This document shows positions 52,563 to 61,666 of a stretch of 64,000 nucleotides of DNA, one piece after another. The stretch lies in assembly GCA_038820405.1 (NCBI GenBank), contig JAWAXL010000001.1:13813-77812 (forward strand). The letters are read 5' to 3'. A program made the position numbers and the translations under genes. The notes under the pieces were generated by a model, which was not told the DNA's origin, searched no databases, and was given only the letters and a program-made list of their open reading frames with translations. This DNA is from DTEX01 sp038820405. GTDB taxonomy: Archaea; Thermoproteota; Bathyarchaeia; Bathyarchaeales; DTEX01. Position 1 is the stretch's first letter. Each line of letters opens with the position of its first letter.

Positions 52563-54066
52563 TGAACCAATGGAGAGGAGAGTTACCTATATAGGTGATA
52601 GACTTAAGAGTAGTAGGTGCCCCATCTGTGGAAAAGAATATTTTAAGCCGAGGAAATACTGCGGAAACTGTGGCAGAAAAAGTCTAGGGAAAATGGAGGA
52701 AATAGACCTCTTCTATGAGAAGGGTGTGCTTGAAACATGCACTATAATTAGAGAGCCGACGAACAAATTCATGAAGCTCGCACCCCTCATATATGGGATA
52801 ATATCCTTCCACAATGGGAAGATTAGAGTTCCCGGCAGACTAACTGATGTACTCCTCATGGATAATATGGGGATAAACTTGGATGAGTTTGAGGGGAGGG
52901 AGGTTGTGCCCAGATTTAGGCGCAGACACTCAGTAGGTAAAAGCGATATTATACCAACGACATCCTTAGCCTTTACATTCGCTGACGAGTACTACCCATA
53001 TCAGCGGTACGAGATAATCCGACCAAATAAGGAATATGATACGCCTGGAATAGTTGGCTATGGAGCATATGTTTCAAGGTTTAGGATTAAGGAGGCTACA
53101 CTTGAGAGGTCAGTCCCATTTATTGATGAGGATGCTATAACAGCTGCCGTTGAGGCTGGGAAGCTGGCACTTATACACTCAGGTGTGGATGGTAGGCTCA
53201 TAGGTAAAGTTTACGTCGGCACAGAATCGAATCCATATGCCGTTAATCCAATAGCCTCTAAGGTAGCGCAGGTTTTAAATCTCGGGGAGGAGGATGCTGA
53301 TGGCGTGCAGATGGTGGATGCCGTTGATACAGAGTTTGCCTGCAAGGCCGCTTCGAGCATGTTTAAGGATGCCATGGCCCTAACGCTCTATCCTAAGGAT
53401 TCGATGGAATACGTGATGGTCATAGGGGCTGATAACGCTCAAGCAGCGCCTAGATGTGAGCCGGGCGGAGAACTCGACTATTTCGTAGGATATGGTGGAG
53501 CAGCATTCATATTCGGCAGAAAAGATGTTATTGCCGAGATCGAGGGTTGGTGCTCATGCACATCTGATACACCGGACTTCTGGAGGAGGGATCTACAGCC
53601 ATACCCACGCCATGGAGGCCGCTTCACAGGAGAGCCAGCATACTTTAAACACATCATTAAGGCTGGAAGGAAGCTTATGGATAAGATGAGTTTAAAGCCA
53701 AGCGATATAGATTATTTTGCATGCCATCAGCCTAACCCAACATTCCCAGTTAGAGTGGCGATGGCTTTAGGCTTTAAGATAGAGCAATACCTTCCTGGAA
53801 TACAGGTAACAAAATTTGGTAACACTTATGCATCTTCATCGCTAATAAGCTTGGCTGCCGTATTGGATCAGGCTGAACCACATAAGAGGATAATGGTAGT
53901 TGGCTATGGCTCAGGTGCAGGAAGCGACGCTTACGTGTTCGTGACCACAAGTCAGATTAGGGATAAAAGGTCTAGACAGCATTTTACAATAGAATACCAA
54001 GCGGAGAACAAATTCATTAACTACATCAATTATGCGATGTATAGAATGTTTAAGGAAGGACTTTAG
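52555..54066 (+). CDS. DUF35-HMG-CoA synthase fusion
   Basis: 503 residues. Residues about 1-150 are a DUF35 module: rubredoxin-like zinc ribbon CPICGKEYFKPRKYCGNC plus an OB-fold acyl-CoA-binding domain. From about 165 on it is HMG-CoA synthase of the mevalonate pathway (acetyl-CoA plus acetoacetyl-CoA). The catalytic Cys in DTEFACKAASS and His in FACHQPNP are intact, with Glu in the GAYVSRFRIKE region. It starts GTG at 52555, with GGGAGGG six bases upstream. Fusing the two partners that are separate in characterised archaeal complexes fixes their stoichiometry. Product: HMG-CoA for isoprenoid lipids. Confidence 0.9.
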   Translation: MSSEPMERRVTYIGDRLKSSRCPICGKEYFKPRKYCGNCGRKSLGKMEEIDLFYEKGVLETCTIIREPTNKFMKLAPLIYGIISFHNGKIRVPGRLTDVLLMDNMGINLDEFEGREVVPRFRRRHSVGKSDIIPTTSLAFTFADEYYPYQRYEIIRPNKEYDTPGIVGYGAYVSRFRIKEATLERSVPFIDEDAITAAVEAGKLALIHSGVDGRLIGKVYVGTESNPYAVNPIASKVAQVLNLGEEDADGVQMVDAVDTEFACKAASSMFKDAMALTLYPKDSMEYVMVIGADNAQAAPRCEPGGELDYFVGYGGAAFIFGRKDVIAEIEGWCSCTSDTPDFWRRDLQPYPRHGGRFTGEPAYFKHIIKAGRKLMDKMSLKPSDIDYFACHQPNPTFPVRVAMALGFKIEQYLPGIQVTKFGNTYASSSLISLAAVLDQAEPHKRIMVVGYGSGAGSDAYVFVTTSQIRDKRSRQHFTIEYQAENKFINYINYAMYRMFKEGL

Positions 54067-54144
54067 TTATTAGAGGAGGCCATTTTAGATTAATAATGGA
54101 ATTAAAGAAAAGCTTATATTTACCGTACTCATCTTATTTTAACC
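54067..54144. other. Spacer with a promoter-like element before the RNA candidate
   Basis: A TATA-like TTATATTTA (54114-54122) lies 25-30 bases before the start of the first hairpin at 54145, which is where transcription would begin. Confidence 0.45.
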
Positions 54145-54376
54145 GCTAACATCAAAGCAGTTAGTCGGGAAGTAGTCTTCTCGGCTCTCTGCTTTTGGTG
54201 TTAGCTCCGCGATACAGGACGAAGAGTAAATGCTGATCGCATTAAGCCTTCCGAGAAAATTGATTGTGATGTCTGCCTCACTCTCTTTTGTAGAGACATC
54301 TAGGTTTCCTCAGAATTTAGTATCGGCACTGTGTAACCCCCTACTATCAAATTGTTTCTGCTCCTGGGATCGCGGA
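54145..54376 (+). ncRNA. Highly structured RNA candidate (ncRNA or cis-regulatory leader)
   Basis: Two adjacent domains. Domain I (54145-54205): a 16-bp stem (arms 54145-54160 and 54189-54205, one bulge) capped by a 9-bp stem (54164-54172/54177-54185) with loop TAGT. Domain II (54206-54376) is closed by TCCGCGAT/ATCGCGGA (8 bp) and CAGGA/TCCTG (5 bp), and contains hairpins AATGC-TGATC-GCATT (54229-54243) and GATGTCT...AGACATC (54268-54300). Three G-U pairs in domain I fit only the plus strand. It ends 12 bases before the OB-fold gene's ribosome-binding site. No known family recognised. Confidence 0.5.
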
Positions 54377-54397
54377 AAAATGTAGAAAGGAGGTGAT

Positions 54398-54706
54398 TTG
54401 AGGGTGAAGATTAGAGATTTAAAGGATGGAATGCGCGGCGTGAATTTAGTTGCAAAGGTTCTGGAGGTTTCTGAGCCACGTGAGGTTATTTCAAGGTTTG
54501 ATGGCCGTGCTTATAGAGTTGCTGATGCCATCATAGGAGATGAAACTGGGACGATAAAGCTTTCCTTATGGAATGAGCAGATTGGTCAGGTGAACATTAA
54601 TGATACAGTGAAGATAGAAAATGGTTATATAAGATCCTTTAGGGGGGAGAAGCAACTAAACGTTGGTAAGTTTGGTAAATTGACGGTCCTGTATAGCGGA
54701 AAATAA
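54398..54706 (+). CDS. OB-fold single-stranded nucleic-acid-binding protein
   Basis: 102 residues, one OB fold: MRVKIRDLKDGMRGVNLVAKVLEV, then ADAIIGDETGTIKLSLWNEQ and the last strand ENGYIRSFRGEKQLNVG, as in archaeal ssDNA-binding SOSS-B1/hSSB1-like proteins. AGGAGGTGAT (54388-54397) precedes; TTG 54398 or GTG 54404 may start it. The structured RNA immediately upstream may regulate it. Confidence 0.85.
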   Translation: MRVKIRDLKDGMRGVNLVAKVLEVSEPREVISRFDGRAYRVADAIIGDETGTIKLSLWNEQIGQVNINDTVKIENGYIRSFRGEKQLNVGKFGKLTVLYSGK

Positions 54707-54730
54707 CGTGTATGGAGGTGAGAAAAGGTT

Positions 54731-54991
54731 ATGGAGAGCGAAAGGAGAAATGAGAGGAGTTCAGGAAGAAGGTTTCAGAGAGCCCGTGGTAGGCTGCTCC
54801 CACCTAAGCCAGTTGAACTAGGAAAAGAATATGATGTTGAAGTTCGTGAGATCAGTAAAAGGGGAGATGGTGTAGCTAGAATACAGGGTCTCGTAACATT
54901 CATACCGAATGCGAAGCCCGGAGATCATGTGAGGGTTAAAATAACTAAGATAGGCAGGAAGTTTGCTGAAGCTGAGATCGTTAGTAAATAA
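54731..54991 (+). CDS. TRAM-domain RNA-binding protein
   Basis: 86 residues. A basic, Arg-rich N-terminal tail (about 1-25) is joined to one TRAM domain (EYDVEVREISKRGDGVARIQG... GDHVRVKITKIGRKFAEAEIV). Stand-alone TRAM proteins are archaeal RNA chaperones, some cold-responsive. It follows the OB-fold gene by 24 bases on the same strand, likely as one operon of nucleic-acid-binding proteins. Confidence 0.9.
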   Translation: MESERRNERSSGRRFQRARGRLLPPKPVELGKEYDVEVREISKRGDGVARIQGLVTFIPNAKPGDHVRVKITKIGRKFAEAEIVSK

Positions 54992-55041
54992 GCAAACGCT
55001 AACCAGCAGTTCAATCTCATAGATTTCTCTCTTTAAAATTT

Positions 55042-55716
55042 TTATTGAATTATTGTCCCAATTTTCACTCCACTTATGGCCAGGAGAACATTTTCTGGGC
55101 TAAAGCCGTTAACTACTATAGTTTTTATGCGTTTTTCTTTTATTATGTGGGCTGCCTCCGAATCAATTATTTGGTGTATTCCAGCCATATGCTTATCTAT
55201 GACCAAAATCTCCTCTAGGTTATCAAAGCTGATTTCATCTAATTTCTTTGCATCTGGATATTTTCTTGGGTCTTTTGTATAGATTCCATCTTGATTGGTT
55301 GCTTTGATTATTAGGTCGGCCCCAATCTCTGAGGCTATTAGCGCCGCTACGGTATCTGTGGTCATGCCAGGCTTAACGCCACCCATAATAACAATTCCCC
55401 TTTTCTCTAAAGTTTTAATAGCCTCGTTAACCGTAGTTGGAACCTCTCTCCATTCGTATCCACCAATCTTCATTGATAGGGCTTGAGCGAAGAGTCTGGA
55501 GACAGATATTGCTAGTTCATCCTGTTCCTGTTCAGATAATTTTAGGGAGCGTGCTAGTTCTATAAATTCCCTTGCAAGCCTCCCCCCGCCGACAACGACA
55601 GCAACCTTATGTCCTCTCCTCCTCAAATCTATTATTAGATCCGCGTATCTGCGAATTAGATCTGGGTTTGGTGGTGAGGCTACAACTGATCCCCCCACTC
55701 TTATGACAACTTTCAC
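55042..55716 (-). CDS. pyrH: UMP kinase
   Basis: 224 residues, the amino-acid-kinase-fold UMP kinase of archaea. IRVGGSVVAS near the N-terminus, VVGGGRLAREFI, VMGGVKPGMTTDTVA and KATNQDGIYTKDPRKYPDAK are diagnostic. It converts UMP to UDP. Divergent from the MBL hydrolase gene, sharing about 110 bases of promoter. Confidence 0.93.
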   Translation of the reverse strand: MKVVIRVGGSVVASPPNPDLIRRYADLIIDLRRRGHKVAVVVGGGRLAREFIELARSLKLSEQEQDELAISVSRLFAQALSMKIGGYEWREVPTTVNEAIKTLEKRGIVIMGGVKPGMTTDTVAALIASEIGADLIIKATNQDGIYTKDPRKYPDAKKLDEISFDNLEEILVIDKHMAGIHQIIDSEAAHIIKEKRIKTIVVNGFSPENVLLAISGVKIGTIIQ

Positions 55717-55828
55717 CTAGCTCGCCCCTTAGAATCTCTTCTCTATGAGTCTCTCAGCACTCAATACAGATTAATCTTTATTTCTTACTCTAATTTTAAA
55801 GTATAGTGTTTGTAGGCTCGTGGAGAAG

Positions 55829-56665
55829 ATGTTAGAATTAATTTTCCTTGGGACTGGTGGTGGGCGATTTGCAACTATTACCCAGAAGAGGAGAACTGGT
55901 GGCATAAGATTAATCTCTAAAGAGAATAAGGTTAATTTTCATGTTGACCCAGGTCCCGGGGCTCTCATATATTCGCTTAAGATGGGCTTAGATCCACGGA
56001 AGATTAGAGCTATATTTGTTTCGCATTCTCATCTTGATCACGCTAACGATGCTGAGCCCCTCATAGAGGCCATGAGTGAGGGAGCTGTGAGGAGGCGGGG
56101 TATTCTCGTAGCCTCTAAGAGTGTTTTAAGAGGTAATGAGATCTGTGAGAGCTCTATCTCAAGGTATCATCAGGCCATGCCGGAGAAAGTTATTGAGGCA
56201 ACTGTCGGCTCATCCTTTGAGGTTGATGGATTAGAAGTGTCCATTTGTAAGGCGGTTCACTCAGACCCAGACACGGTTGGCTTCCGCTTTAACCTCAAAG
56301 ATTTTGGGGGCCTCGCATATATACCTGACTCAGAATATTTCAGTGACGTCTCAAAATTCTATAGCGAGCTACGACTGATAATACTCTCTGTTTTAAGACC
56401 CTCCGGTCAGCCATGGGAGGGTCACATGACCACAGATGATGCTATAAAGATTATTGAGGAGGCGCGCCCAGATATGGCTATTATAACCCACTTTGGCATG
56501 CAGATGATTCAGAGGGGACCTGAGAAGGAGGTGGAGCTAATAGAGAAGAAGACTGGTGTGCCAACTAGAGCGGCATTCGATGAGATGCGGGTCATCTTGG
56601 GCGAGAAAATAACCATAATTGGAAAGGGCAGTGGGGGTAGGGATCTAACTAGCTTCTTTGGCTAA
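55829..56665 (+). CDS. Metallo-beta-lactamase-fold hydrolase
   Basis: About 278 residues. The MBL metal motif HSHLDHAND is complete, with IFLGTGGGRF at the N-terminus and THFGMQM near the C-terminus. It resembles the archaeal phosphodiesterase/RNase-Z-like branch without a clear RNA-binding arm, so the substrate is open. ATG at 55829 is preferred (GTG 55820 is in frame). It overlaps the end of valS on the opposite strand by 21 bases. Confidence 0.85.
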   Translation: MLELIFLGTGGGRFATITQKRRTGGIRLISKENKVNFHVDPGPGALIYSLKMGLDPRKIRAIFVSHSHLDHANDAEPLIEAMSEGAVRRRGILVASKSVLRGNEICESSISRYHQAMPEKVIEATVGSSFEVDGLEVSICKAVHSDPDTVGFRFNLKDFGGLAYIPDSEYFSDVSKFYSELRLIILSVLRPSGQPWEGHMTTDDAIKIIEEARPDMAIITHFGMQMIQRGPEKEVELIEKKTGVPTRAAFDEMRVILGEKITIIGKGSGGRDLTSFFG

Positions 56666-59113
56666 CATATAAATGCCTTCAGAGATTTTCTCAGCCTCTT
56701 CTTCCCTGGATTCCCCGAAAACAAGCGTTTTAATTCTATGCATAATCCTTAACTCATCGCCGAGAATCTCTAGATCCTTTGGTGCATAGACTATGGCATT
56801 AAGTTCTTGGTTTAATGCAATTTTATGCTTCTTTTTATATCGCCATATGGCATTATTAAATTCAATAAATTTTGGCAATAGGTTAATTATGGGATCCATC
56901 CTCTCCTCTCTCTCCTCTGGGAAGCGCTGGACATGTATACTCTCTTTAGAGTAGAGTTCTAGCCATATAGCCTCCGTTATAAATGGGCATATTGGCGTCA
57001 ATAGTTTAAGTATTGTCTTCAGGCATTCATGTAGCGTGTACCATGCGCCACGCTGGAGTTTCTCGTCGAATAATCTGTCTTTATTATATGCTCTTGATTT
57101 TACGGCCTCAATATAATGGTCTGCAAAGATATTCCACGTAAATAGTCTTATTGCTGTTACGGCTTGGTTTGCATTGAATTCCTCGTAGCCTTTACGACAC
57201 TCAGTTATAACTTCATTTAGCTTAGCTAGTATCATCCTATCTAGTGGTGCCAGCTCAAAGTCGCTGTCTACCTGCGGGAATGAGGATATAAAACGGGCTA
57301 TATTCCACAATTTTGTGAGGAACTTTGATGTCCCCCTTATCCTCTCGAAGGAGCATCTTATGTCCCCCTTAGTTATATTCCCCTCTAGAGCAGACCATAT
57401 TCTGAAGGCTTCGCTACCAAACATCCTTATGACATCTTGTGGATCAATAACGTTTCCGGCGCTCTTACTCATCTTTCTACCCTGCTCATCAACAACATGC
57501 ATATGTATCCAAACGTTTTTGAAGGGTTCTTTACCAAATAGTAGAAAGGACTTCAGAATGGTGAAGTATAGCCAGTTTCTAACAATCTCCTTACCCTGCG
57601 GCCTAAGTGAGCATGGGAAGTTCCTCCTAAAGAAATCCTTGTTCCATAAGTAGCCAAGTATATAAATCTCTGATGTAGCCGAGTCGAACCATGTATCAAA
57701 TGTTCTCTCCTCCCCACGAAATTCCCTTCCACCACATCTTGGGCAGCTATCAATTGGTGGAGGCTCCTTCCAGGGCTGGTAGTATCTTCCGGGCTCAGGC
57801 ACGTAAATGTAGCCGCAGCTCTTACAATACCATAGGGGTATCTCGGTTCCATAATACCTGCGCCTCGATATAACCCAGTCTATATCGAGAGAGTTAATCC
57901 AGTCTATTAGTATCTGCTTGCTTTCGGGGGCGAAGAAGCGCATTTGATCGATCAGCTTAAGTATCTCTTCCTTAAACTCAACCTGTTTCAAATAGAACTC
58001 CTTCATCGGAACAAACTCTATTGAGGTCTTAGATCTCCAGCAGATAGGTTTCCGCTGAACAATCCTTTCCTGCTTAATTAGCAGGCCTTCAGCTCTAAGA
58101 TCCTCTATTATACGTTTCCTAGTCTCCTCAACCTTTAAGCCAGCATATTTTCCAGCATTCTCATTCATTATGCCCCTCTCATTTATGGCAAATATAGGTT
58201 TCAAATTAAGCTCCCTAAGTATTCTAACGTCGCTGTAGTCGCCGAAGCTGCATATCATCACTAGACCTGAGCCAAAGTCAGGCTTAGCATATGGATGTGG
58301 TATAATCTTAACAATATGCCCATATAGTGGAACTATGGCATGTTTCCCAGCAAGGTGCTGGTACCGCTCATCAGATGGATTAAAGAGAACTATTCGACAC
58401 GAACATAGCAATTCAGGCCTTGTCGTGGCTATAATTATGTCTTCTCCAGTCTCCTGAACCCTAAACTTTATGTAATTTAATAGAGTTTCCTCCTCCTCAT
58501 ATTCAACCTCAGCATCAGATATAGTTGTGCGACAAACCGGGCAGTAATTCGTAACCTTCTCATCCTCATAAATTAGACCTCTCCTCCAAAACTCGATGAA
58601 TGTCTCCTGTGTTAGGCGCCTATACTCTGGATCGTCAGTCTCATATCTGCCCCCAATCCTATACTTAAGATCCCACGAATTGCAGCTCAACCCTAAATGC
58701 TTAAATGTTTCTAGAGAAATATCACCACTTTCTTTTAATAATTGCTTGCACTTTGCAATAAACTCTTCTTTAGGAGTTTCATGCATAGCTATGCCAAATG
58801 TCTTTTCGGTCTGAACTTCTATTGGCAAGCCATTCTTGTCTAAACCTATCGGGAAAAGCACGTTATAGCCCCTCATACGCTTATATCTTGCAAATATATC
58901 CATCCAGACATACGTGTATGCCTGCCCTATATGAATCGGAGTATTTACGTATGGGGGCGGGGTATCAATGCTGAAGACCTCCTTCTCAGAATTCTCATCA
59001 AACCTATAGATCCCCTCCTCCTGCCATTTCTGGAACAAAATGATCTCCTTAGCTGGATTCCAGGTCTTATCCTTTATTTTAGGCTTGAAATTTAAAGTTC
59101 TCTCTTCACTCAT
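56645..59113 (-). CDS. valS: Valyl-tRNA synthetase
   Basis: 822 residues, class I synthetase. HIGH-type PIHIGQAY near residue 60, an editing domain including IATTRPELL, zinc-like pairs CPVC and CKSC...CPRC, and the KMSKS loop RKMSKSAGNV. The RNWLYFTIL segment ahead of KMSKS follows ValS rather than IleS or LeuS. The length is in the archaeal ValS range. Confidence 0.9.
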   Translation of the reverse strand: MSEERTLNFKPKIKDKTWNPAKEIILFQKWQEEGIYRFDENSEKEVFSIDTPPPYVNTPIHIGQAYTYVWMDIFARYKRMRGYNVLFPIGLDKNGLPIEVQTEKTFGIAMHETPKEEFIAKCKQLLKESGDISLETFKHLGLSCNSWDLKYRIGGRYETDDPEYRRLTQETFIEFWRRGLIYEDEKVTNYCPVCRTTISDAEVEYEEEETLLNYIKFRVQETGEDIIIATTRPELLCSCRIVLFNPSDERYQHLAGKHAIVPLYGHIVKIIPHPYAKPDFGSGLVMICSFGDYSDVRILRELNLKPIFAINERGIMNENAGKYAGLKVEETRKRIIEDLRAEGLLIKQERIVQRKPICWRSKTSIEFVPMKEFYLKQVEFKEEILKLIDQMRFFAPESKQILIDWINSLDIDWVISRRRYYGTEIPLWYCKSCGYIYVPEPGRYYQPWKEPPPIDSCPRCGGREFRGEERTFDTWFDSATSEIYILGYLWNKDFFRRNFPCSLRPQGKEIVRNWLYFTILKSFLLFGKEPFKNVWIHMHVVDEQGRKMSKSAGNVIDPQDVIRMFGSEAFRIWSALEGNITKGDIRCSFERIRGTSKFLTKLWNIARFISSFPQVDSDFELAPLDRMILAKLNEVITECRKGYEEFNANQAVTAIRLFTWNIFADHYIEAVKSRAYNKDRLFDEKLQRGAWYTLHECLKTILKLLTPICPFITEAIWLELYSKESIHVQRFPEEREERMDPIINLLPKFIEFNNAIWRYKKKHKIALNQELNAIVYAPKDLEILGDELRIMHRIKTLVFGESREEEAEKISEGIYMLAKEAS

Positions 59114-59313
59114 AAAACATCACCACACTAAGGTTCTCCATGCTGAAATCAAAATTTAAAGTATATTTTAGTCTAGTAGCGCCTCTCTCGATGCGGTCTA
59201 ATATGCTTGGCGTTGGCTCAACACACCTTCCTCCCAGCAATGACCGCAATACTAATTCTTTAGAAACCAGAATATAAAAATGATTGTTTTAAAATAAATC
59301 CAAAAATATTTCA

Positions 59314-59487
59314 GTGAAGCCGCTTGTGCCCTCATTAAGATCTTTTAAGATTGGAGGCGTAGTTATCTTAGCCTGGGAGGATAGTGTTATCGATGATATT
59401 GCAAGCAACACCATTTATAGTTTCGAGGGATTTGCCAAGATTAGGAGCATATATGACTGGGAAGTCTATAGGTTGCTGAGAGGCTGA
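59314..59487 (+). CDS. Possible 57-residue protein
   Basis: A GTG-initiated open frame between valS and the PDCD5-like gene: KIGGVVILAWEDSVIDDIASNTIYSF... has a protein-like composition, but there is no ribosome-binding site and no family. It may be a fragment of a lost gene. Confidence 0.25.
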   Translation: MKPLVPSLRSFKIGGVVILAWEDSVIDDIASNTIYSFEGFAKIRSIYDWEVYRLLRG

Positions 59488-59516
59488 TCTTTTAGAAGCC
59501 TAAAAATAATCAAAAA

Positions 59517-59900
59517 TTACAGATTAGAAGTTTCCTCCTTAATTTTTTCCTCTAGACTCTTTATTCTTCCATGCTCTATAATATTAATACGTGTCTGAAG
59601 TCTAACCTTATACCCAAGGCGTAAGAATAATCCGTAAAGGTCTTCCCCACTTATCTTCTCCCGTATTTTTCCCTTTAGAATAAGATTGATAAGCATTCTC
59701 TCAATATACTGTGCAACTTCCGGGTACTGACGCTTTGCCGCGTTAAAGACCTCCCATGCCCTATCAACAAAGACCTTATCTAATATTTCTTGTGGATTAA
59801 TTGTTTTTGGCGGCTCGCTCTCCATCTTTTTCTTTTCGATCTGTTTCTTAAGTTCCAGTAGCTTCTTATATCTAATCATGTCTAGATCTAAATCGGACAT
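59517..59900 (-). CDS. PDCD5/TFAR19-like DNA-binding protein
   Basis: 127 residues. The charged helical N-terminus (RYKKLLELKKQIEKKKMES) and the core AKRQYPEVAQYIERMLINLILKGKIREKISGEDLYGLF resemble the helical bundle of PDCD5-family proteins, which bind duplex DNA in archaea. The C-terminal extension is longer than usual, so the assignment is tentative. It lies downstream of aRF1 on the same strand. Confidence 0.6.
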   Translation of the reverse strand: MSDLDLDMIRYKKLLELKKQIEKKKMESEPPKTINPQEILDKVFVDRAWEVFNAAKRQYPEVAQYIERMLINLILKGKIREKISGEDLYGLFLRLGYKVRLQTRINIIEHGRIKSLEEKIKEETSNL

Positions 59901-59976
59901 TCCAGAATCACCTGCTCTTAAAGAATATTCTTTTCATGGCCATATTATAAGCGTGTTGTCTTAGACTTAAAATCCC

Positions 59977-61239
59977 TCAATAATTCTCAGCTTTATATTT
60001 TAGAATGACGGCTATGCCGCCAAATGATTTTAGCAGCATCTGCCCCTCCTCGGTTTCAGAGGAGATTATTTCAACCCTTGAACCAGCCTCCTCAGCTAAC
60101 TCGGCCAGCTCCTCGATAAGCTCCTTCTCCTCAGTAACCTCAAGGGTTTGGCTATTACATTTTGGGCATGGCTTACCTATGAGCGATTGCGTGAAGCCTA
60201 AAATCTCAGAACTACTCATTGTTTCATTATACGTGTATCCACATGACGAGCAGCTGATAGTCACACGGACCGTATTTAAGCCCTCAGATAATAGGAGTAT
60301 ATCAACTATGCCCAATTCAAGGGCTCTCCTAACCTCCCTCTCACCATATGTTGCTAGACCAGTATCATGACCAATCTCATAAAGGAATTTTTGAACTATT
60401 TGCCTCTCCTCAACATATCTTACACTCCTCATTATTTCTGGTGCCTTCTCGAGAACCTCCTTCACACCCTGCTCTCCAGTATAAGCCGTATCCACGATGG
60501 CCATTACCTTAGCCTTAAGCCTATAGTCCATATACTCGCCCCCCTCAAAATCATATTTAGTCGGTCCGGGACCACCAATGATTATGCCCTTCAAATCCTC
60601 TATTGGTAGGAAGATCTCATTGGCGTGGGAGCCAATCCGCTTAAAAAATTCGTTAACCTGCATCTCACGTATGCGCTCAAACCTCCTAGCAGACTGGCCA
60701 CCAGCGCGGTGTTTCCCAGGTATCCCAGAAGTTATCTCCTCAACTATCTCCATTCTCCGTCCCTTTATGGTTGCAAATGTTGCCTCGCTAGTATCAACCA
60801 ATATAACACCGTAGATTTCTTTCTCCTTAAGCATCTCCCTTAAATGCTCTATATGGAACCTTGAGTCGCACCTATAAAGATATATATTTATCGGTTCAGG
60901 TGGGATAATAACATATGTCTCCATTTTCTCGCTGCCTGGTCCGCTTTGGGGTATTGCACCACAGAATATTACGAGTCCTGTCTCTGGCACCTCTTTAAAT
61001 AGCTTTAATCTCTGCATAACTCTTACAAGCGCGTCTTGAACATTTTTTCTCGTTGTTGTTGATTTGATGTTTGCTGCTGTGCCCCACTCCTCTCTAAGCA
61101 TAGATATTACTTCGCTTATCTGTCTTCCTGGAGGGATATATAGGGATATTAGCTCTGTCCCCCTACCCTCCTTGGAAGCTAGAGTCTTCAGTATCTTCTT
61201 GAGCCTATACATCTCTAGTGATGTTCTTTTTTTACTCAT
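59977..61239 (-). CDS. prf1: Peptide chain release factor aRF1
   Basis: 420 residues, recognises all three stop codons. Domain 1 carries the stop-codon motif NIKS (in TAANIKSTTTRKNV) and YxCxxxF (YRCDSRF). Domain 2 carries the GGQ tripeptide (RAGGQSARRFERIRE) that triggers hydrolysis. Domain 3 has a CxxC...CPKC zinc minidomain (CSSCGY...CPKC). All are intact. Confidence 0.95.
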   Translation of the reverse strand: MSKKRTSLEMYRLKKILKTLASKEGRGTELISLYIPPGRQISEVISMLREEWGTAANIKSTTTRKNVQDALVRVMQRLKLFKEVPETGLVIFCGAIPQSGPGSEKMETYVIIPPEPINIYLYRCDSRFHIEHLREMLKEKEIYGVILVDTSEATFATIKGRRMEIVEEITSGIPGKHRAGGQSARRFERIREMQVNEFFKRIGSHANEIFLPIEDLKGIIIGGPGPTKYDFEGGEYMDYRLKAKVMAIVDTAYTGEQGVKEVLEKAPEIMRSVRYVEERQIVQKFLYEIGHDTGLATYGEREVRRALELGIVDILLLSEGLNTVRVTISCSSCGYTYNETMSSSEILGFTQSLIGKPCPKCNSQTLEVTEEKELIEELAELAEEAGSRVEIISSETEEGQMLLKSFGGIAVILKYKAENY

Positions 61240-61288
61240 TTCGCACCCTACTTTACGGTTAGCCTTAAATAAAATGTTTTGTTCCTAA

Positions 61289-61561
61289 TTAGTGTTTAGT
61301 TTTACGTTTCTGTCTTTCCATTTCCCTCTTTATGCCCATTAGCAGGGCTGGTTGCATTAGCATTATCACTGCAAGTGAATGGGAGCATCTCTTTTTTGTG
61401 AGGAATCCGGGGCAATTACATGATACCGATCCATCAACGCCCTTAACAACAATATATGTCCCATGTAATCCAACAACATTATATGTATCTTCACTTATCT
61501 GCTCAATCCTTCTATCGCGTATAAGCTCATAAGCCTTCTCGATCATCCGATCCAGCGGCAA
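61289..61561 (-). CDS. SWIM zinc-finger protein
   Basis: 90 residues. The SWIM pattern CxC...CxH is CNCPGFLTKKRCSHSLAV (about 48-65). SWIM modules bind DNA or protein and occur in archaeal proteins linked to recombination mediators. Basic tail at the end. It follows aRF1's promoter region on the same strand; no operon link is clear. Confidence 0.85.
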   Translation of the reverse strand: MPLDRMIEKAYELIRDRRIEQISEDTYNVVGLHGTYIVVKGVDGSVSCNCPGFLTKKRCSHSLAVIMLMQPALLMGIKREMERQKRKTKH

Positions 61562-61666
61562 TATAATTCACATATTCTAACTTTAATCCAAGAATAATTC
61601 TTGTGATTCCGGCTGATAAATCTTAAGTCGTCTTAAGTTGAACTATTATTGGTTGGAGGTGTCATA

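Noticed and set aside
54145..54376. Signal recognition particle RNA or RNase P RNA
   Set aside because: The conserved SRP helix-8 and RNase P core words I know are not present; left as an unassigned structured RNA.
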